Shown here: positions 12,110-23,421 of the stretch, one piece after another | How the letters are laid out: every line of letters starts with the position of its first letter | How positions within the stretch are numbered: position 1 is the stretch's first letter | Assembly: GCA_030268105.1 (NCBI GenBank) | Contig: BSDZ01000114.1 | Coordinates: 372,001 to 436,000 of the forward strand | Length of the DNA: 64,000 bases | Direction of reading: 5' to 3' | From: Volvox africanus | Lineage: Eukaryota > Chlorophyta > Chlorophyceae > Chlamydomonadales > Volvocaceae | Notes under the pieces: generated by a model | The model's database searches: none | Seen by the model: the letters and a program-made list of their open reading frames with translations, nothing else | Told to the model about the DNA's origin: nothing | Translations under genes and position numbers: made by a program

Positions 12110-15100
12110 TCACGGTTTTTTTTGCCTCCCGCGTACCTCCCGCCACACCCACAGCGGATTTGCGTCCAGATCCAAGCCCTGACGAAGCAGGAGGCTTGGG
12201 TCCAGGGGAGGGAAATCCCTCGTACCGCCAGCCGCAGTGACAACCGGGCTCTTGCTCGAATCCTGCCGTGCCGGCGGCTCCTGTCCCTCCTCTTCCTCCC
12301 ACACGCCCCATTCCGATCCCGCAACTGCACCCACGCCACATGGGACTGTCACTGTTCTTCTTGGCGTAGAATAACTTTTTTGAGTGCCGTACACCAGATC
12401 GGCCGCTCCAGAGGTCGCGGTGACGAGGAACTCCAGGCGCGATGTCGTGTCAGTGTTACCATCGCTCGGCCAATCGTATATGTACGGCACACAAACCCTA
12501 ACCAGCCTGGCAGCTGTTGCATTAGTTGCAACAGGAGCCGTACCAAGCTGCGGCGAGAGTACGGGCTGTACATCATTTTTGTCGTGCATGCTCTTCACAG
12601 CCGCAGCCGGTCCCCGCGGACTCTGTTCCCCGTTGCACAGGACCTGCAGTACAATAATGTACGGCATAAGTGCGGAGGCGAGATCCTCATTATCGTAAGT
12701 GTATTGGGACAACGGAGAAAAGTGTCCAGGGTGTTTTGGGTTTTGGGGTAAACCCTCCTTCGCTCTCCCCAACCCCAGGGACCCCCAAGCATCATCGCCC
12801 CTCCTATCTCCTCCCTCCCCCTCCTCCCGCATAAACGGGGGAGAGAGGGTCGCGAGGGGCGTCCAGAGGGAATCCCGACTTAAGTACGGACAGCAGCAGT
12901 GCTGCAGCACCGCATCACACCCCAACCACACGCACCCGCCAGCACCTCCATGACGCACCTGCGGAATGCACCGCCGCTGAACCACGATGGAAGGTGCAGC
13001 CGCCCCCTCCCCCCCTGCTGCAGCCGATTGATCGCTGCTCAAGGTAGGCGCTACTGGCGGGACGCCAGGATTAAACGCTGAGGGGGTGGCTAATAGAACC
13101 TGCGCCGCTGCTAAATCCAGAATCCACAACTGGCGGGCGGTGTCCAGGAGATACAGTCGAGTGCCGTCGGCGGAGGCTGCCATGTTAATTAATTGCCGTA
13201 CGGACGCAGAATAACGCAACGCCACGAATAACCGGTCTATGGTCAAATACGGCGGCGGCGGTGGCGGGGCCAGCGGCATTGTAAGTGGGCCGCCATCGCC
13301 ACTGTTTCGGCCGCTGCCATTGTCCAAAGTCACCACCTGCAGACGATGAAACGATACTTAACGAACAAGCGTACGGCAGCCATAGCCGTGCAGGCGATCC
13401 GTACTCTTTGGCGACACCGTTGCGTTTCATGTCGTGTGGGTTCGCGTGTCGTATACGCAGCCCCAAATTGCAGCCGTACAACCCGCAACAAGGAGGGGCA
13501 TTCGTAAACACCCTAACTAGGCTCCCCATCCATGTCAAGGATGTCATTTCATCACCCTTCCAGCTGCGTGTCTCCTATCTTTTCCTTGCCATCCGTTCCC
13601 CCCGTCTCCACCATGTGAGTCCCCAGCTCTTAGGATCGCCAACGGCACGACAGAAGTACGGATACGGATGCTCCAGGAAGGGGCTCCGGGTCTCACCTTC
13701 GTTGTCCCCCAACCCACCCCGCTCGTTATCCCCCTCGCGTCCCCACCTAATCCCCCCGCGCAATCCCCCCCAGGCAATCTCATCTACTAAGCGTCACCTT
13801 CAACCGCTAACTACTAACCACTAAGTCCTAAGCCCCTGACCCTCCTTACCTGTAGCTCCGCCACTTTCCGGCAACGACCCAGATCCCACACCAAAAGCGG
13901 AGGCAGCAGAGGGGCTGCGCCAACTGAGGGTGCCGTACCACTTCCGCTAACACCGCTGATGCCCCCACTCCAGCCAGCTGTGTGTGTATTCGCAGCTGCG
14001 GCTCCTTCCCTCCCCAGACCCGGGACGCGGGGGGCCGTCACCAGCATGTCTTCTTGCAGATGGCAGAACAGCGGCAGGACCTGCGGGAGGGAGGGGAGCG
14101 ACCAGAGGGGGGGAGAGCAATCTCAGGAGGCGGAAGAACAAGACAAGGGGCCGGTTGGAAAGGTAGCTATAATGTCTGGATATAAAAGACCGGTGTGTGT
14201 TGCTGTATGTGTGTGTATGTGTTGTGTGTGGGGGGGGAGAAATGCACAAAATCTCTCCCTCCCCTGTACCCATCGCGGGTACCAATAAACCAATCTTACC
14301 CCCCACACACACACACTACCTCCCACCCACCTACAAACATTTTCATCTTCCCCACCCACCCAACCACCCACCTCGTCTTGAGGTAACCGTCTGGGCGGCA
14401 CCGCGGGGTGGAGGAGGGCGCCGGAGAAGGTCCGTACTTGCAGGTCGTACACGTAATACCTGGATGGAGGGTGGGAAAGCGAAAGGGGGGTCCACCACCG
14501 GCAAGGTGGGGAGGGAGGACCGAGGGCAGGGAGGAGTTTTGCATCTCGCTGAGTTTTGTCGGAATCAATCGTAGCGAAGCCGTGAAGTGAGGGAATCTGA
14601 GCCGTACAGTGGATCTGGATGAAGGATGAAGGGGTTACTGTTAGGGAGCGAGGAGTACGACATGGGCGTGCCGGGATGGGAACAAAATACCGGGTTTTGT
14701 TTGGGAGCGTACGACATGGGTTAGGGGAGGGAGTGGGCACTGGGCAGTGCCCCATTACTGCATGACTAAAACTTCCCGAACACCATGTGCGTGACTGTCA
14801 TATGCCGTACATCGTTGTAAGGAACCGCACAAGGGTACAATGAACTGATGTAAACCTCAACACGGCTCGCCATTTCATCTGTACCCCAACCTTCTAAGGG
14901 TTCCAGTACACATGCCGTACGCCGTACCTGTCGGCCTGCGGGTCACACGTAGCCAAGACGAGCCAGCGACCCTGAGGGGAGAGGATTCAGGGATCCCTGG
15001 TATATAGCTAGTGTACGGATGTACGGATGTAAAAAAGACCATACTTCAGAAACGAGTTTATGACGCACAGGGCCCAGGTGGTTGGTTGAGTCGTCCCAAC

Positions 15101-18100
15101 GACGGGTTCAACGAAGGGCGAGGGGAAAGGGAGGGTGCCGCGCCAAGAGGGACCAAATGGGGGGAGAGGGAGGGGGGGAAGTGTGTGGTCCGTCCGCCAA
15201 AACACAGGGATCCCAGGCCTACACAGGGATGTGTCGTACCGCAGCCGGGGGCGATGCCGGGGAAGTTACGTACTTCAGGTTAGTCCAGGACAAATGGATC
15301 ACCCAACGCCAAACCCAAGCAACATCACCAACAGGTTCCGTCTGCCGTAAAGGCTATACCATAAATTACTGTCATTGCTCACATTCGATGTGACCTTAAT
15401 TGCCCTTACGTACGGCATACGGAGGCTGGCGGGAAAGCGCTGCTGGTCGGGCCGACCCGCACCCCACCTGCGGATTGCATCAACGACAACAGCGAGCAGT
15501 TGACAGTTGTTTAGCGCGTTGTCAGCAACCAGAATTGGATGATTAAGAACGCTGCCGTACCGCTGTACGACACGATACAAATTCTTTCGCAATGCCCTAC
15601 ACTTTCTTACCTGTCCTCCATGATGACATCGTGAACGTCTCCGGATTCGGTGTCGTACACCAGCAGCGCGTGAACCTGCTCGTATGTGTTTTGGCAGATG
15701 CGAGGCTAGGGCGCGGGGTGGTCGAGAGTGTGGGTTTCACAATTGCCGTACAAGCCGAGCTGCAGACCGTTGATATCTCCCATCCGTGGTAAAACGTTTC
15801 CCCCGAGTCGAACGATAGCGAATTGTACGGCACAATATTTGTCACGTTATGACCTATCCAATGCGATTTTCCACCTTCCTCCACCATGCTTGTTTCCCCG
15901 AAGACCCAAAGACCCGAAGCAGGTACGGCATTCTCACCTGCGAAACCGCGACCTTGCCCCCCCCAATTGCCACATAACGGATATAACCGAATCCACCCAT
16001 CAAGTTGGGCAGATGGAAGAAGTGGCGAATGGCGCAGTCCTTCGTTGTGTTGTGGAAGGGGGAAGAGCATGAATCCACGCGGGAGGGGGGGGGAGGGAGG
16101 GAAGGCGAATAAAACGAGCCAGCTAGTGCTGGTACTGACGGACCGATGATGACCGAACGCGAAGGTTGGGATGATGGCTGACGACGTCCAAAGCAGAAAA
16201 AGTGGAAAGGAGCAGGGAGGTAAACTAACTAGGTAGCCGCCAAGGCCGCGAATAGACGCAGCGAGGAAGAAAAGCGATAGGAACGGTAATGATGTGTACT
16301 ATCGCTGCGGTGTTTGCGTGGCCGTGTGTCTCTTTATGTGTTACATAACTAGGCGGGTCTGGCTCTGGTGAGTCCAAAGGCAACATCACCCGCGCACCGG
16401 CACTGGCTTCGCTAAAAGCCGAACTTCAAGGTGCTTGATACACACCTTCCCATGCTACCCGCGCCTCCAGGGCCATTCATCATGACAGAACCTTTCCAAA
16501 TGTATCACGAGATACATACATCAATATTCACTGGAGGAGGTAATGAATATCAAAACAAACTCATTATATGACATATATATATATATATGTGTGTGTGTGT
16601 GTATGTACGAACATAAGGTTAGTAATACATAGTACATAGGTTGCTTAGGACACAGAGACATAAGGCCCCCTCCCAAGTGTGAGACTCACCTGCAGCTCCC
16701 AAATGATGAGGCGGTTGTCCCACCCCGCACTGGCCAGCAAACCCCTCTTGCTGTCGGCTGCGATGTCCCGTACGCCACGAGTGTGACCTGGGTGGGGAGG
16801 TGGGGAGGTGGGGAGGTGGGGAAGTGGGGAGGTGGGGAGGTGGGGAGGTGGGGAGGTGGGGAGGTGGGGAGGTGGGGAGGTGGGGAGGTGGGGAGGTGGG
16901 GAGGTGGGGAGGTGGGGAGGTGGGGAGGTGGGGAGGTGGGGAGGTGGGGAGGTGGGGGGTTGCGGAAGAAGCAAGAAAGGGGCAATGAGAGTGTTCAGAT
17001 GGGCCCTTCTTCGACAGCGGGATGGGACGAGCCCCGGCCCCCTCTTTCATCGACACAATCTGATGATGATGGTGGTGGTGATGGTGATGATGGTGATGGT
17101 GGTGGCCATCCCAACAGCAACCCGCCTCCCGCCTCCCGCCTCACCCTACCCTCCGGCCCTTTCCATCCAACGGCTCGAACATACCCCTGAGCTCGTCCAC
17201 TCGCCCTGTTTCCAGATCCAGCCGTAGCAGGTTGCGCTCATCTGAGTGGCTTGCAACTACCAACCACCGACCCGTGGGACCAACCAACAGAACCCGAGTG
17301 CCGCTGCAGTTTCCCGCAATGGCGCACGTCACCACAGACCACAAGGGGCTTGACTCCCCGCCACTGCCGCCGGGGCCGCCATTGAAACTTGCGTGTGATT
17401 CCGTGGCGACGAATGGCGGCCCCGGCGGCGGCGGGGACGACGGCGGCAGCAACGGCGGCAGCGGCGGCGGCCCCTCCACAGCCGGAAATGCCTCCACCTC
17501 CGCCTCAACAGGTCCGGCGGGATCCTGACGGCCGATGGCATTGCCAATATCTGGAACTGAATTTACACCAGTGACGTCATGACCCGTGGGTCGCTGTTGC
17601 AGCCCAGTCGTCGTCGGCGTCCCATGGGTCGCGCTGCATCCCGACGCCGGTCGATGCGGAGAAGTTGACCTTTCATCCGAGGGCGACGATGGCGACGAGA
17701 GGTATAGCTCCAGGCGGCGTACGGCATGTCCCGTGGGTCGTTCATCTTTCCCGCCACTCGCCGTGCTCCCCGACGATGGCCAATCCACCGAAGGGTGCTC
17801 CTCACCGCTGCCGCCGCCACCGCCGCCGCCGCGCCAGCAGCTAGGGCTCCTTGACTCTGTATTGGCCGCCTCCCGCTCCTCCTCAATTAGTCCATACATT
17901 AGTTCATATATCTCGTCGTACCATTCACCCGGCTGCGCCGCCACGGCCGCCGCCGCTGCGCCGGCGGCAGCATAGGCGGCGCTTGCGGCGCCGCCAAGCC
18001 GTGAAAGTACTCGCCTGCTGCCCTCTGCAGCCAAAGTGTCATAGTGCCGTACCGGCTGCGTCGTTATCGTTGTCCTTTCTGCTCCCGCCGCAGCGCTGAT

Positions 18101-20360
18101 GGCGGATGACCCCCGCTGGTGCCGGTCCTGCGGTCCATGAGTCAACGTCGGCCGTCGAGGTGACGGCGGCGGCATATGCGGAGGCACTGTGGAAGCCGAC
18201 GGCGGGGCACCCTGGAGCCGTACACGGGCCAGTACGGCATCACGCCATGATACACCTGCCGTCTCGATTGCACATGCGGCCGCTGCAGGAAGCTGCGTTC
18301 AAGATCCCCCGGGTACGGAAAGATCACATGTGAACGTAATGAAATCCAGATTCAAATCCAGAGGTAATGCCGTACCTTGATAACAATAATTAACAGGTCA
18401 AGGGGACGGAATAGCAAAGTACTCAACGAACTTGTTTGGAAAGACGGCTCCAGGTTGCAACTATTGTACAAATCCAATTTGTACACATTGATATATCCAT
18501 ACAAGACGTGTATGCCGTGTGTGAATTAACTGCTAACATACAACCACCAAAACCGCAACAATCACCTCATAATGCTTTGACCATAAAGTCAATTTGTACA
18601 GCATAACCCACGGCATCGACACTCGTACTATTCATACCCGTAGTTCCTCCATCGCTCTCCGTTGCCACCAGATGTACGGCAGCGCTTCTCCCACGCGCTT
18701 TCCTTGTCCCCGGCTAGGGCCGCGCGACCGCGGCCACTCGACGACGGCAGAAGACGGCGGAGAAGAAAAAGAAGCGGCGCCGGGACCGCCATTCGTCAGG
18801 TGGGTTACCGTACAGGGCGATGGTGCCGGGCTCCCTTTGGCGGCTTGCCGGCTGCTCGTCGCGCTGCCGGTTGCCACTGACCCGTAGGTCAGTGACGGCG
18901 GCCGAGCGTCTCCCGACAGTACATCCCGTACCCAGCGGCACGTGGCGGGGAGTGCTCCGCAGCACGTGGCCAGGGGGAGATGGTCGCAGATCTGGTGGTG
19001 GATGGATGGGTGGAGAAGGGGCGGGCAGAGGTTGGGGGCTTGAATAGGGAAGGGTATGTACGACAACAGTCCCCCACGAGAATAGAGGATGGGGCAAATG
19101 ATATGCGCGGTTAAGAGGAGTTGACCTAGAAAGGAGTAAGGAATAAGGAGTTGACAATTGGCAGTTAGTGAAGGTTTATCTGGTCGTGGGACTAATGAAA
19201 CGGAAGAAGGGTGCCGTATGGGAAAGCATACGGCTATATGAAAGATCCGTCTATACTGCCTTCTTGTAAAGGGGATGCTGAGCCGCCCTGATCCAGAGAG
19301 TGGAGGAGGAAGACCCGACCTGACAAAATAAAGCAGGTGGGAAGTACCTACCTAACCACCTAACCACCTAACCACCCACGTGCCTAACCACGTGGATGAA
19401 ATGCAGAAGGGAGGGAAGAAGGGCACCGCGGTACGGGAGATGGTAGGAGTGTTTGGGGTGAGTGGGGGGAAGACTAATTAACGACATCTGCCGCTGCTGC
19501 TGTTGCTGGAGCACAACTCCCAACCACCACTTAGTGGATAGAATTGGTTTGTGGATTCGGGGCGGGCGGGTGCCGTCGTGAAATAGCGGAAGGGAAGAAA
19601 GGAGGCTACCTCTCGGTAAGTACTTCCCTCAGCCCCCCGGCCTACGTCACACTCCCACCTGCAGCAGCACCTCGCTGGGAAGGTCTTGCAGCTGCAGCAC
19701 CGGCGTACAGGAGCCGCCGCCGTCCTCCCCCCCCGGGTCCGGCGTGACCGCCGCCACCGGACCTCTCCGCCGCCACGTCGCCAGGGGGGTCGGCGGCGCC
19801 GCGACTGGATCCCCATCCACCCCATCCCGCCTCGGGGCAGCATCCACCGGGGCCGTCCCCGTCCCCGTCCCCGTCCCCGTCCCCGTCCCCGTCCCCGTCG
19901 CGGTGGCGGTGGCGGTGGCGGTGGCGGTGGCGGTGGCGGTGGCGGTCGCCACCGCCGTCGAAGGTGGCGGTGGAGGTGGCGGCGGTGGCGGCGGTGGTGG
20001 TGTGTGACATGCTTCAGTCGTGCCACTTGTTACTTCGCCATTGTTACTGCCTCTGCTTTCCAAGGGATCGAAAGGCTGATCGACGAAACCAGGCCCTAGA
20101 GGCTGCAACGCCAGCGGCTGCTCCTGCTGACGCGGCATCGGCTGCAACGTCAGCGGTGGCGGTTGCGGCGGCGGTTGCGGCGGCGGCGCATTTGGTGTGC
20201 GCGAACGCGGCGGCGGCGTCAGCGGCGCCAGGTTCGCCGTTACCACAATGGATTCGGAGCCGGTCATCATGGTTCCACCACCTGCCCCGTACGACACTGG
20301 CGTCAGCTGGTGTTTCTGCCACTCCTCCTGTGGATGAGCCCCGGATGAGGGTTGTTCCAT
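12110..20360 (-). CDS. F-box protein with WD40-like beta-propeller
   Basis: Thirteen exons join in phase: 20360-19659, 18991-18638, 18211-17185, 16787-16690, 16039-15938, 15675-15611, 15551-15468, 15368-15329 (tentative), 14971-14928, 14459-14372, 14080-13850, 13336-12959, 12643-12110; about 1248 residues. The F-box starts at about residue 226 (LPSEVLLQ) and crosses the first intron into ICDHLPLATCCGALPATC. A clear WD40 blade lies at about 695-727 (GHTRGVRDIA, then SAGWDNRLIIWELQ). Weaker blades are LLVYDTESGDVHDVI, GRWLVLATCDPQAD, YYVYDLQVRTF and PPLLVWDLGRCRKVAEL. F-box/WD proteins are substrate receptors of SCF ubiquitin ligases: the F-box binds SKP1 and the propeller binds the substrate. 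The substrate is unknown. Exon 1 and exon 3 contain long Pro, Ala, Gly and Thr-Ala low-complexity tracts. Start ATG at 20360 in context acgATGg. The last exon could differ (see 11255-11452). Confidence 0.8.
14200..14370. repeat. GT/GGGT and CACC simple repeats in F-box intron
   Basis: Runs of tgtgtg/gggg followed by cacaca and cccacc repeats inside the intron 5' of... exon 14080-13850 of the F-box gene. Low-complexity, with no coding signal. Confidence 0.6.
14549..14690 (-). repeat. Dispersed repeat, copy 1 (inverted relative to 24464-24600)
   Basis: About 140 bases read on the minus strand match the plus-strand text at 24464-24600 closely, including gttccgacaaaactcagc-like and cggcacgcccatgtcgtact segments. 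It lies inside an intron of the F-box gene (between exons 14971-14928 and 14459-14372). No coding potential is seen. Probably a short non-autonomous mobile element or its remnant. Confidence 0.75.
16109..16397 (+). repeat. Dispersed repeat A+B, copy in F-box intron
   Basis: Two blocks. Block A (about 16109-16300, gccagctagtgctggtactg onward) recurs inverted at about 27314-27520 and, in part, at 29735-29815. Block B (about 16311-16397, gtggccgtgtgtctctttat onward) recurs in direct orientation at about 27019-27106 with nearly no change. Both lie in the F-box intron between exons 16787-16690 and 16039-15938. The different relative orientation of A and B at the two loci suggests a composite or rearranged non-autonomous mobile element. 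Confidence 0.75.
16791..16957. repeat. 8-bp minisatellite GGGGAGGT
   Basis: About 20 tandem copies of GGGGAGGT on the plus strand. On the coding (minus) strand it is a CCCACCTC pyrimidine-rich array ending directly at the cccag acceptor of F-box exon 16787-16690, so the array itself serves as the pyrimidine tract. ORFs across it on both strands are artefacts. Confidence 0.95.
19853..19965. repeat. Coding hexanucleotide arrays (GTCCCC and GGTGGC)
   Basis: Two adjacent hexanucleotide arrays within exon 1 of the F-box gene. Read on the minus strand they encode alternating Thr-Ala and then Gly-Thr dipeptides, flanked by a 13-residue Pro run. As the unit length is a multiple of three, length changes keep the frame. 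The GTCCCC unit (GGGACG on the other strand) recurs at 33851-33888 and 36933-36946. Confidence 0.85.
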
Positions 20361-20366
20361 CGTGAA

Positions 20367-20863
20367 GGTCCGGGGTCCAGAAGGCTGTGTGTTTCGGGCA
20401 GCAGTCGTAGGGCTGCTCGGCGGGGTGCAGCGTACGACACGTACGACACGTACGGGGAAAAACGGAAGTAAGAAACTGCAGTTGATGAGTGCGCGACGGA
20501 CGACAGCATCTGTTGCTACAGCTATAGCAGCGGCTAACTAGGCAAGTGGCCTGCTGTCCATCACCCGTGTGTTTGTGCGCGTGTGTGCGTCTGTCTGCGT
20601 ATCTGCATATGTGCGTGTGTGTGTGTGTGTGTATCATGGGGCCAAAAGGGGTTTCGTTGGAAATATCTGGTTTGATCTCTAGGGGGAGACAGGAGAGGAG
20701 TGCGTGGCGGATGTGGCCCCCCCCCGTCCCTGCACCCGTCCCCGCCCCCGTCCCAGCACTTGTTAGCAAGCTAAAAGTACTCCTTGTAAAACAGTAAATT
20801 ACATCCCAAGCGCGAGTTGTTGCATCAAATGTTGTTCTGCGTCCGCTCGCGTTTGGATTGAGC
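20367..20863. other. Interval between F-box start and orphan gene
   Basis: About 500 bases upstream of the F-box start. Contains three tandem cgtacgacacgta-like direct repeats near 20430-20455, a gtgtgt microsatellite near 20608-20632, and CCCGTCCC units near 20720-20755. Probably the F-box promoter and 5'UTR plus the 3'UTR of the orphan gene. No gene seen. Confidence 0.4.
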
Positions 20864-21915
20864 TTATGAGATGTGGCATCCGGGATATCCCACATCCAGG
20901 CTATTCCACAAGGCTATCAAGTTCATGACATGTTTTGGAAATGGGTATTGGATCGATGACCTCAGTGATGCCTCAAGGGCTGAAAACCTTCAGCAGACTT
21001 GACGCCTAGCTGCACGTCCCCTCGTGTCTTAAAGAATAACGCGGCGTCGCCCATATACCTGGAGCTGATGAAGTCTGATGAATGGCCTCCTCTCCTCGAT
21101 CGACGCGGACTTCTTTCTTCAATGGCGGCGTCGCGTCGGGGGAGCTCTGGAAGCGCTAATTTAAAGATAAACGAAGGATAGTCCACCGAGCAATGTCTTC
21201 CGCGTACATACATTAATTAATATGAACATACAAAGCATCAAATCTATAATGTAAGAAATGTGCAAATGCGCTCATTCGCCCTCTTTGACTCGCCCGTTTG
21301 GCGATCAAATTTGCGACCCACGGGTCGCCAGTTTGCTTACATATGTATGACAAATCCCAGATAACTCCCAATGCAAAATAAAATATAGAGAGAGACATAA
21401 AGCAGAGCATTTTCATCATATCACGACACAAGTTTGCTATGCTTGTGCGACTTTGAAAGCATTGAGAAGCTATTTGAACTGCTGGGACTGATTCCCGCTG
21501 GAAGAGGCGCCCTCTTAAGATCTCGTACCACATCTGCTAGGTGTCCTCTCGGGGCTGCAACTAGCAGGCGAGTTCTCCACATTGCCACAAATGGATCGTT
21601 ATGGCAGCAAGGTGGGCTGGGATGGCGGCGGTGTTGGGGCGGGGCTTTTTATCTGCTGTGTAAAAAGACGTCCACATTTGCGATTTGTGCAGCGAGCGGT
21701 TTGTAACTTAGGGATTAGGGAGGCGGGAGGCGGGAAAACAAAGCGCGCTTTCTTTTTCCCTCGTTCTCTTTGTTTATGTAAGCCCAGTCGGCGATGGGGA
21801 CGCGGTTAAGATCCTCGTAACACATCGAGTTTGTCCGCACCTGGTCCGCCTGGTCTGGAAATGCTGGACTCGCTAGACGCGCGGCGGCCGCTAGAACCTG
21901 GCGCTGTCGTCGCAT
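20864..21915 (-). CDS. Orphan small protein gene, function unknown
   Basis: Minus-strand exons: 21915-21841 (ATG, MRRQRQVLAAAARLASPAF, ends CAG|gtgcgg, phase 0), one starting at 21533 after a ctagcag acceptor (MWYEILRGRLFQRESVPAV; its 3' end is unresolved), 21146-21059 (SSPDATPPLKKEVRVDRGEE, phase 0 to 1) and 20979-20864 (LEASLRSSIQYPFPKHVMNL, ending in TAA). The last two join exactly in phase and are strongly coding-like. A middle exon or an alternative donor is needed to link exon 2 to exon 3. I recognise no domain. The second exon, if extended, runs into a hydrophobic stretch (FMSLSIFYFALGVIW) that could be a membrane segment or simply intron. It lies just upstream of, and on the same strand as, the F-box gene. 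Confidence 0.5.
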
Positions 21916-23058
21916 TTTTGCACGTATTTATCGATCTTTTGGCGCTAGGATCCTAACGTGCTATCGCAAAGTGAAAGATCCTTGCTGGAATCTCTTAAAT
22001 GAATTGTTATGTATGCGGTGACTGGAAAGGTACAAGGCAGCAGTAAGGAAGGGCACACTGTCACGAGGGATGGTGTTACCGGACAAATCAAGTGCCGGTA
22101 TGCAAACATATATCATGCATATGTAGTGTAGCGCTCATGAGTATGCACCAGAAGTGGGCGGGAGTTAGCCCTTTTTGGGCACCTTTCGCACCTTGCGTTA
22201 CAACAATGTTTGGCTTCAAGCGTTGATGTCAGCTCATGTTAATTGCCTAATTGAGAACTATGATCGGGGATAGGGATGGCCTTGTTGCTTTGCACCACAT
22301 ATTGCACTTACTGCGTCGTGAGTACGGTAATACGGCATGATTGCGGAGCGAGATGGACGGCCATGGACTTGAAACTGGATGCTTGTTGTTGGTTAGATCC
22401 CTTACACGCTACCCGCCGGTGCGCGTTGTCAGCCACTCACGATACGCACGACGACCCTCTATCATGCACCAGCAGCCAAACGGTGGTGGCTGCTGCCTCC
22501 CACCACCTGTCATCCACAGGAAAAAAATCCATCCAACCCATCATTCCAATTGCCCCTGCAAAACGGGGCCTCTGCAAATGCAAACCTCAAAACTCTGAAC
22601 CCCCTTCCTCCCCTCGCTTCTCTTTGAGTACATGCCCGAGTTCATTCCCCCCCTCCTTGCCTCTTTGTATTCTTGAATGCTGGGATCCAAAGTACTTACC
22701 GTACTGCCGTACATTCAGTTCCCCATTTTTCCTGACCGTACATGTGCACACCTGTGACAGATGCCGCTACTGCCGGTATTATTACTGTTGCTATTGCGAC
22801 AACGAAAGGACTCGACGAGCCCGGGGGCAGTTCATTTGCGCATTCGGCACTACCCTGTGTGTGTGTCGCAGCTGCTGTTGTGTTTTGCAGCCCAGCTACG
22901 TCCTGTGCAAAGTTCTTCTGCCCCCTTCCCCATTCCACCCCCTCCCCGCCTTCTACCGCAGTGCCGGCCTCATTCAGTTGTTCTTACCCCCCGCTTTCAT
23001 CCCTCGTGTATTCGTCTCCCCCCCCGCTTTCCCATCTCCCCCGTCCTACCTGCGGCAG
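21916..23058. other. Intergenic, no supported gene
   Basis: A 294-codon plus-strand ORF at 22276-23160 is mostly pyrimidine-rich text. Only its end, after a cggcag acceptor at 23058, looks coding (next entry). The upstream part shows no domain. Confidence 0.4.
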
Positions 23059-23155
23059 GGCTACTCCGCGTACGGCAATAGCGGCGGCTCGTCCCGCGCT
23101 TCACCCAGGAGCCGTTACACCATTTTCGTTGACAACGTCAGCTCCATGACGCCTA
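23059..23155 (+). CDS. Isolated exon, possibly the start of an RRM domain
   Basis: Follows a long pyrimidine tract and cggcag acceptor and ends AA|gtaaga. It reads GYSAYGNSGGSSRASPRSRY then TIFVDNVSSMTP. A Gly/Ser/Tyr-rich lead followed by TIFVDNVS resembles the first beta strand (RNP2) of RNA-recognition-motif proteins. I could not find a following exon with RNP1 in the right phase; the downstream interval is the 11-bp minisatellite. It may be a fragment of a larger gene or a remnant. Confidence 0.3.
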
Positions 23156-23421
23156 AGTAAGATAGTGCGGCGGTACTGCAATTTGGCGGTACTGTTGCAG
23201 TACTATTGCCGTACGAATGAAAGTTTTCATGGGTATGTCCTGCTGCATGCTGGACCTCGTTCCTGTTGCCTTTTGTCTGCATGTACGACATAGTGCTGCA
23301 AATCGTACATAGTCTATATCTATATACATATATGCTCGACAGAAAATATGCCGTACAGTACAGTCCTGACATTCATGGCATGCACTGCCCTCGCCATGGA
23401 GAGATGAATTAAGGAACCGAC

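Noticed and set aside
16619..17227. Gly/Trp/Glu and Pro/His/Thr repeat ORFs on both strands
   Set aside because: Produced by the 8-bp GGGGAGGT array, which lies in an intron; only the short WD40 exon at 16690-16787 is coding.
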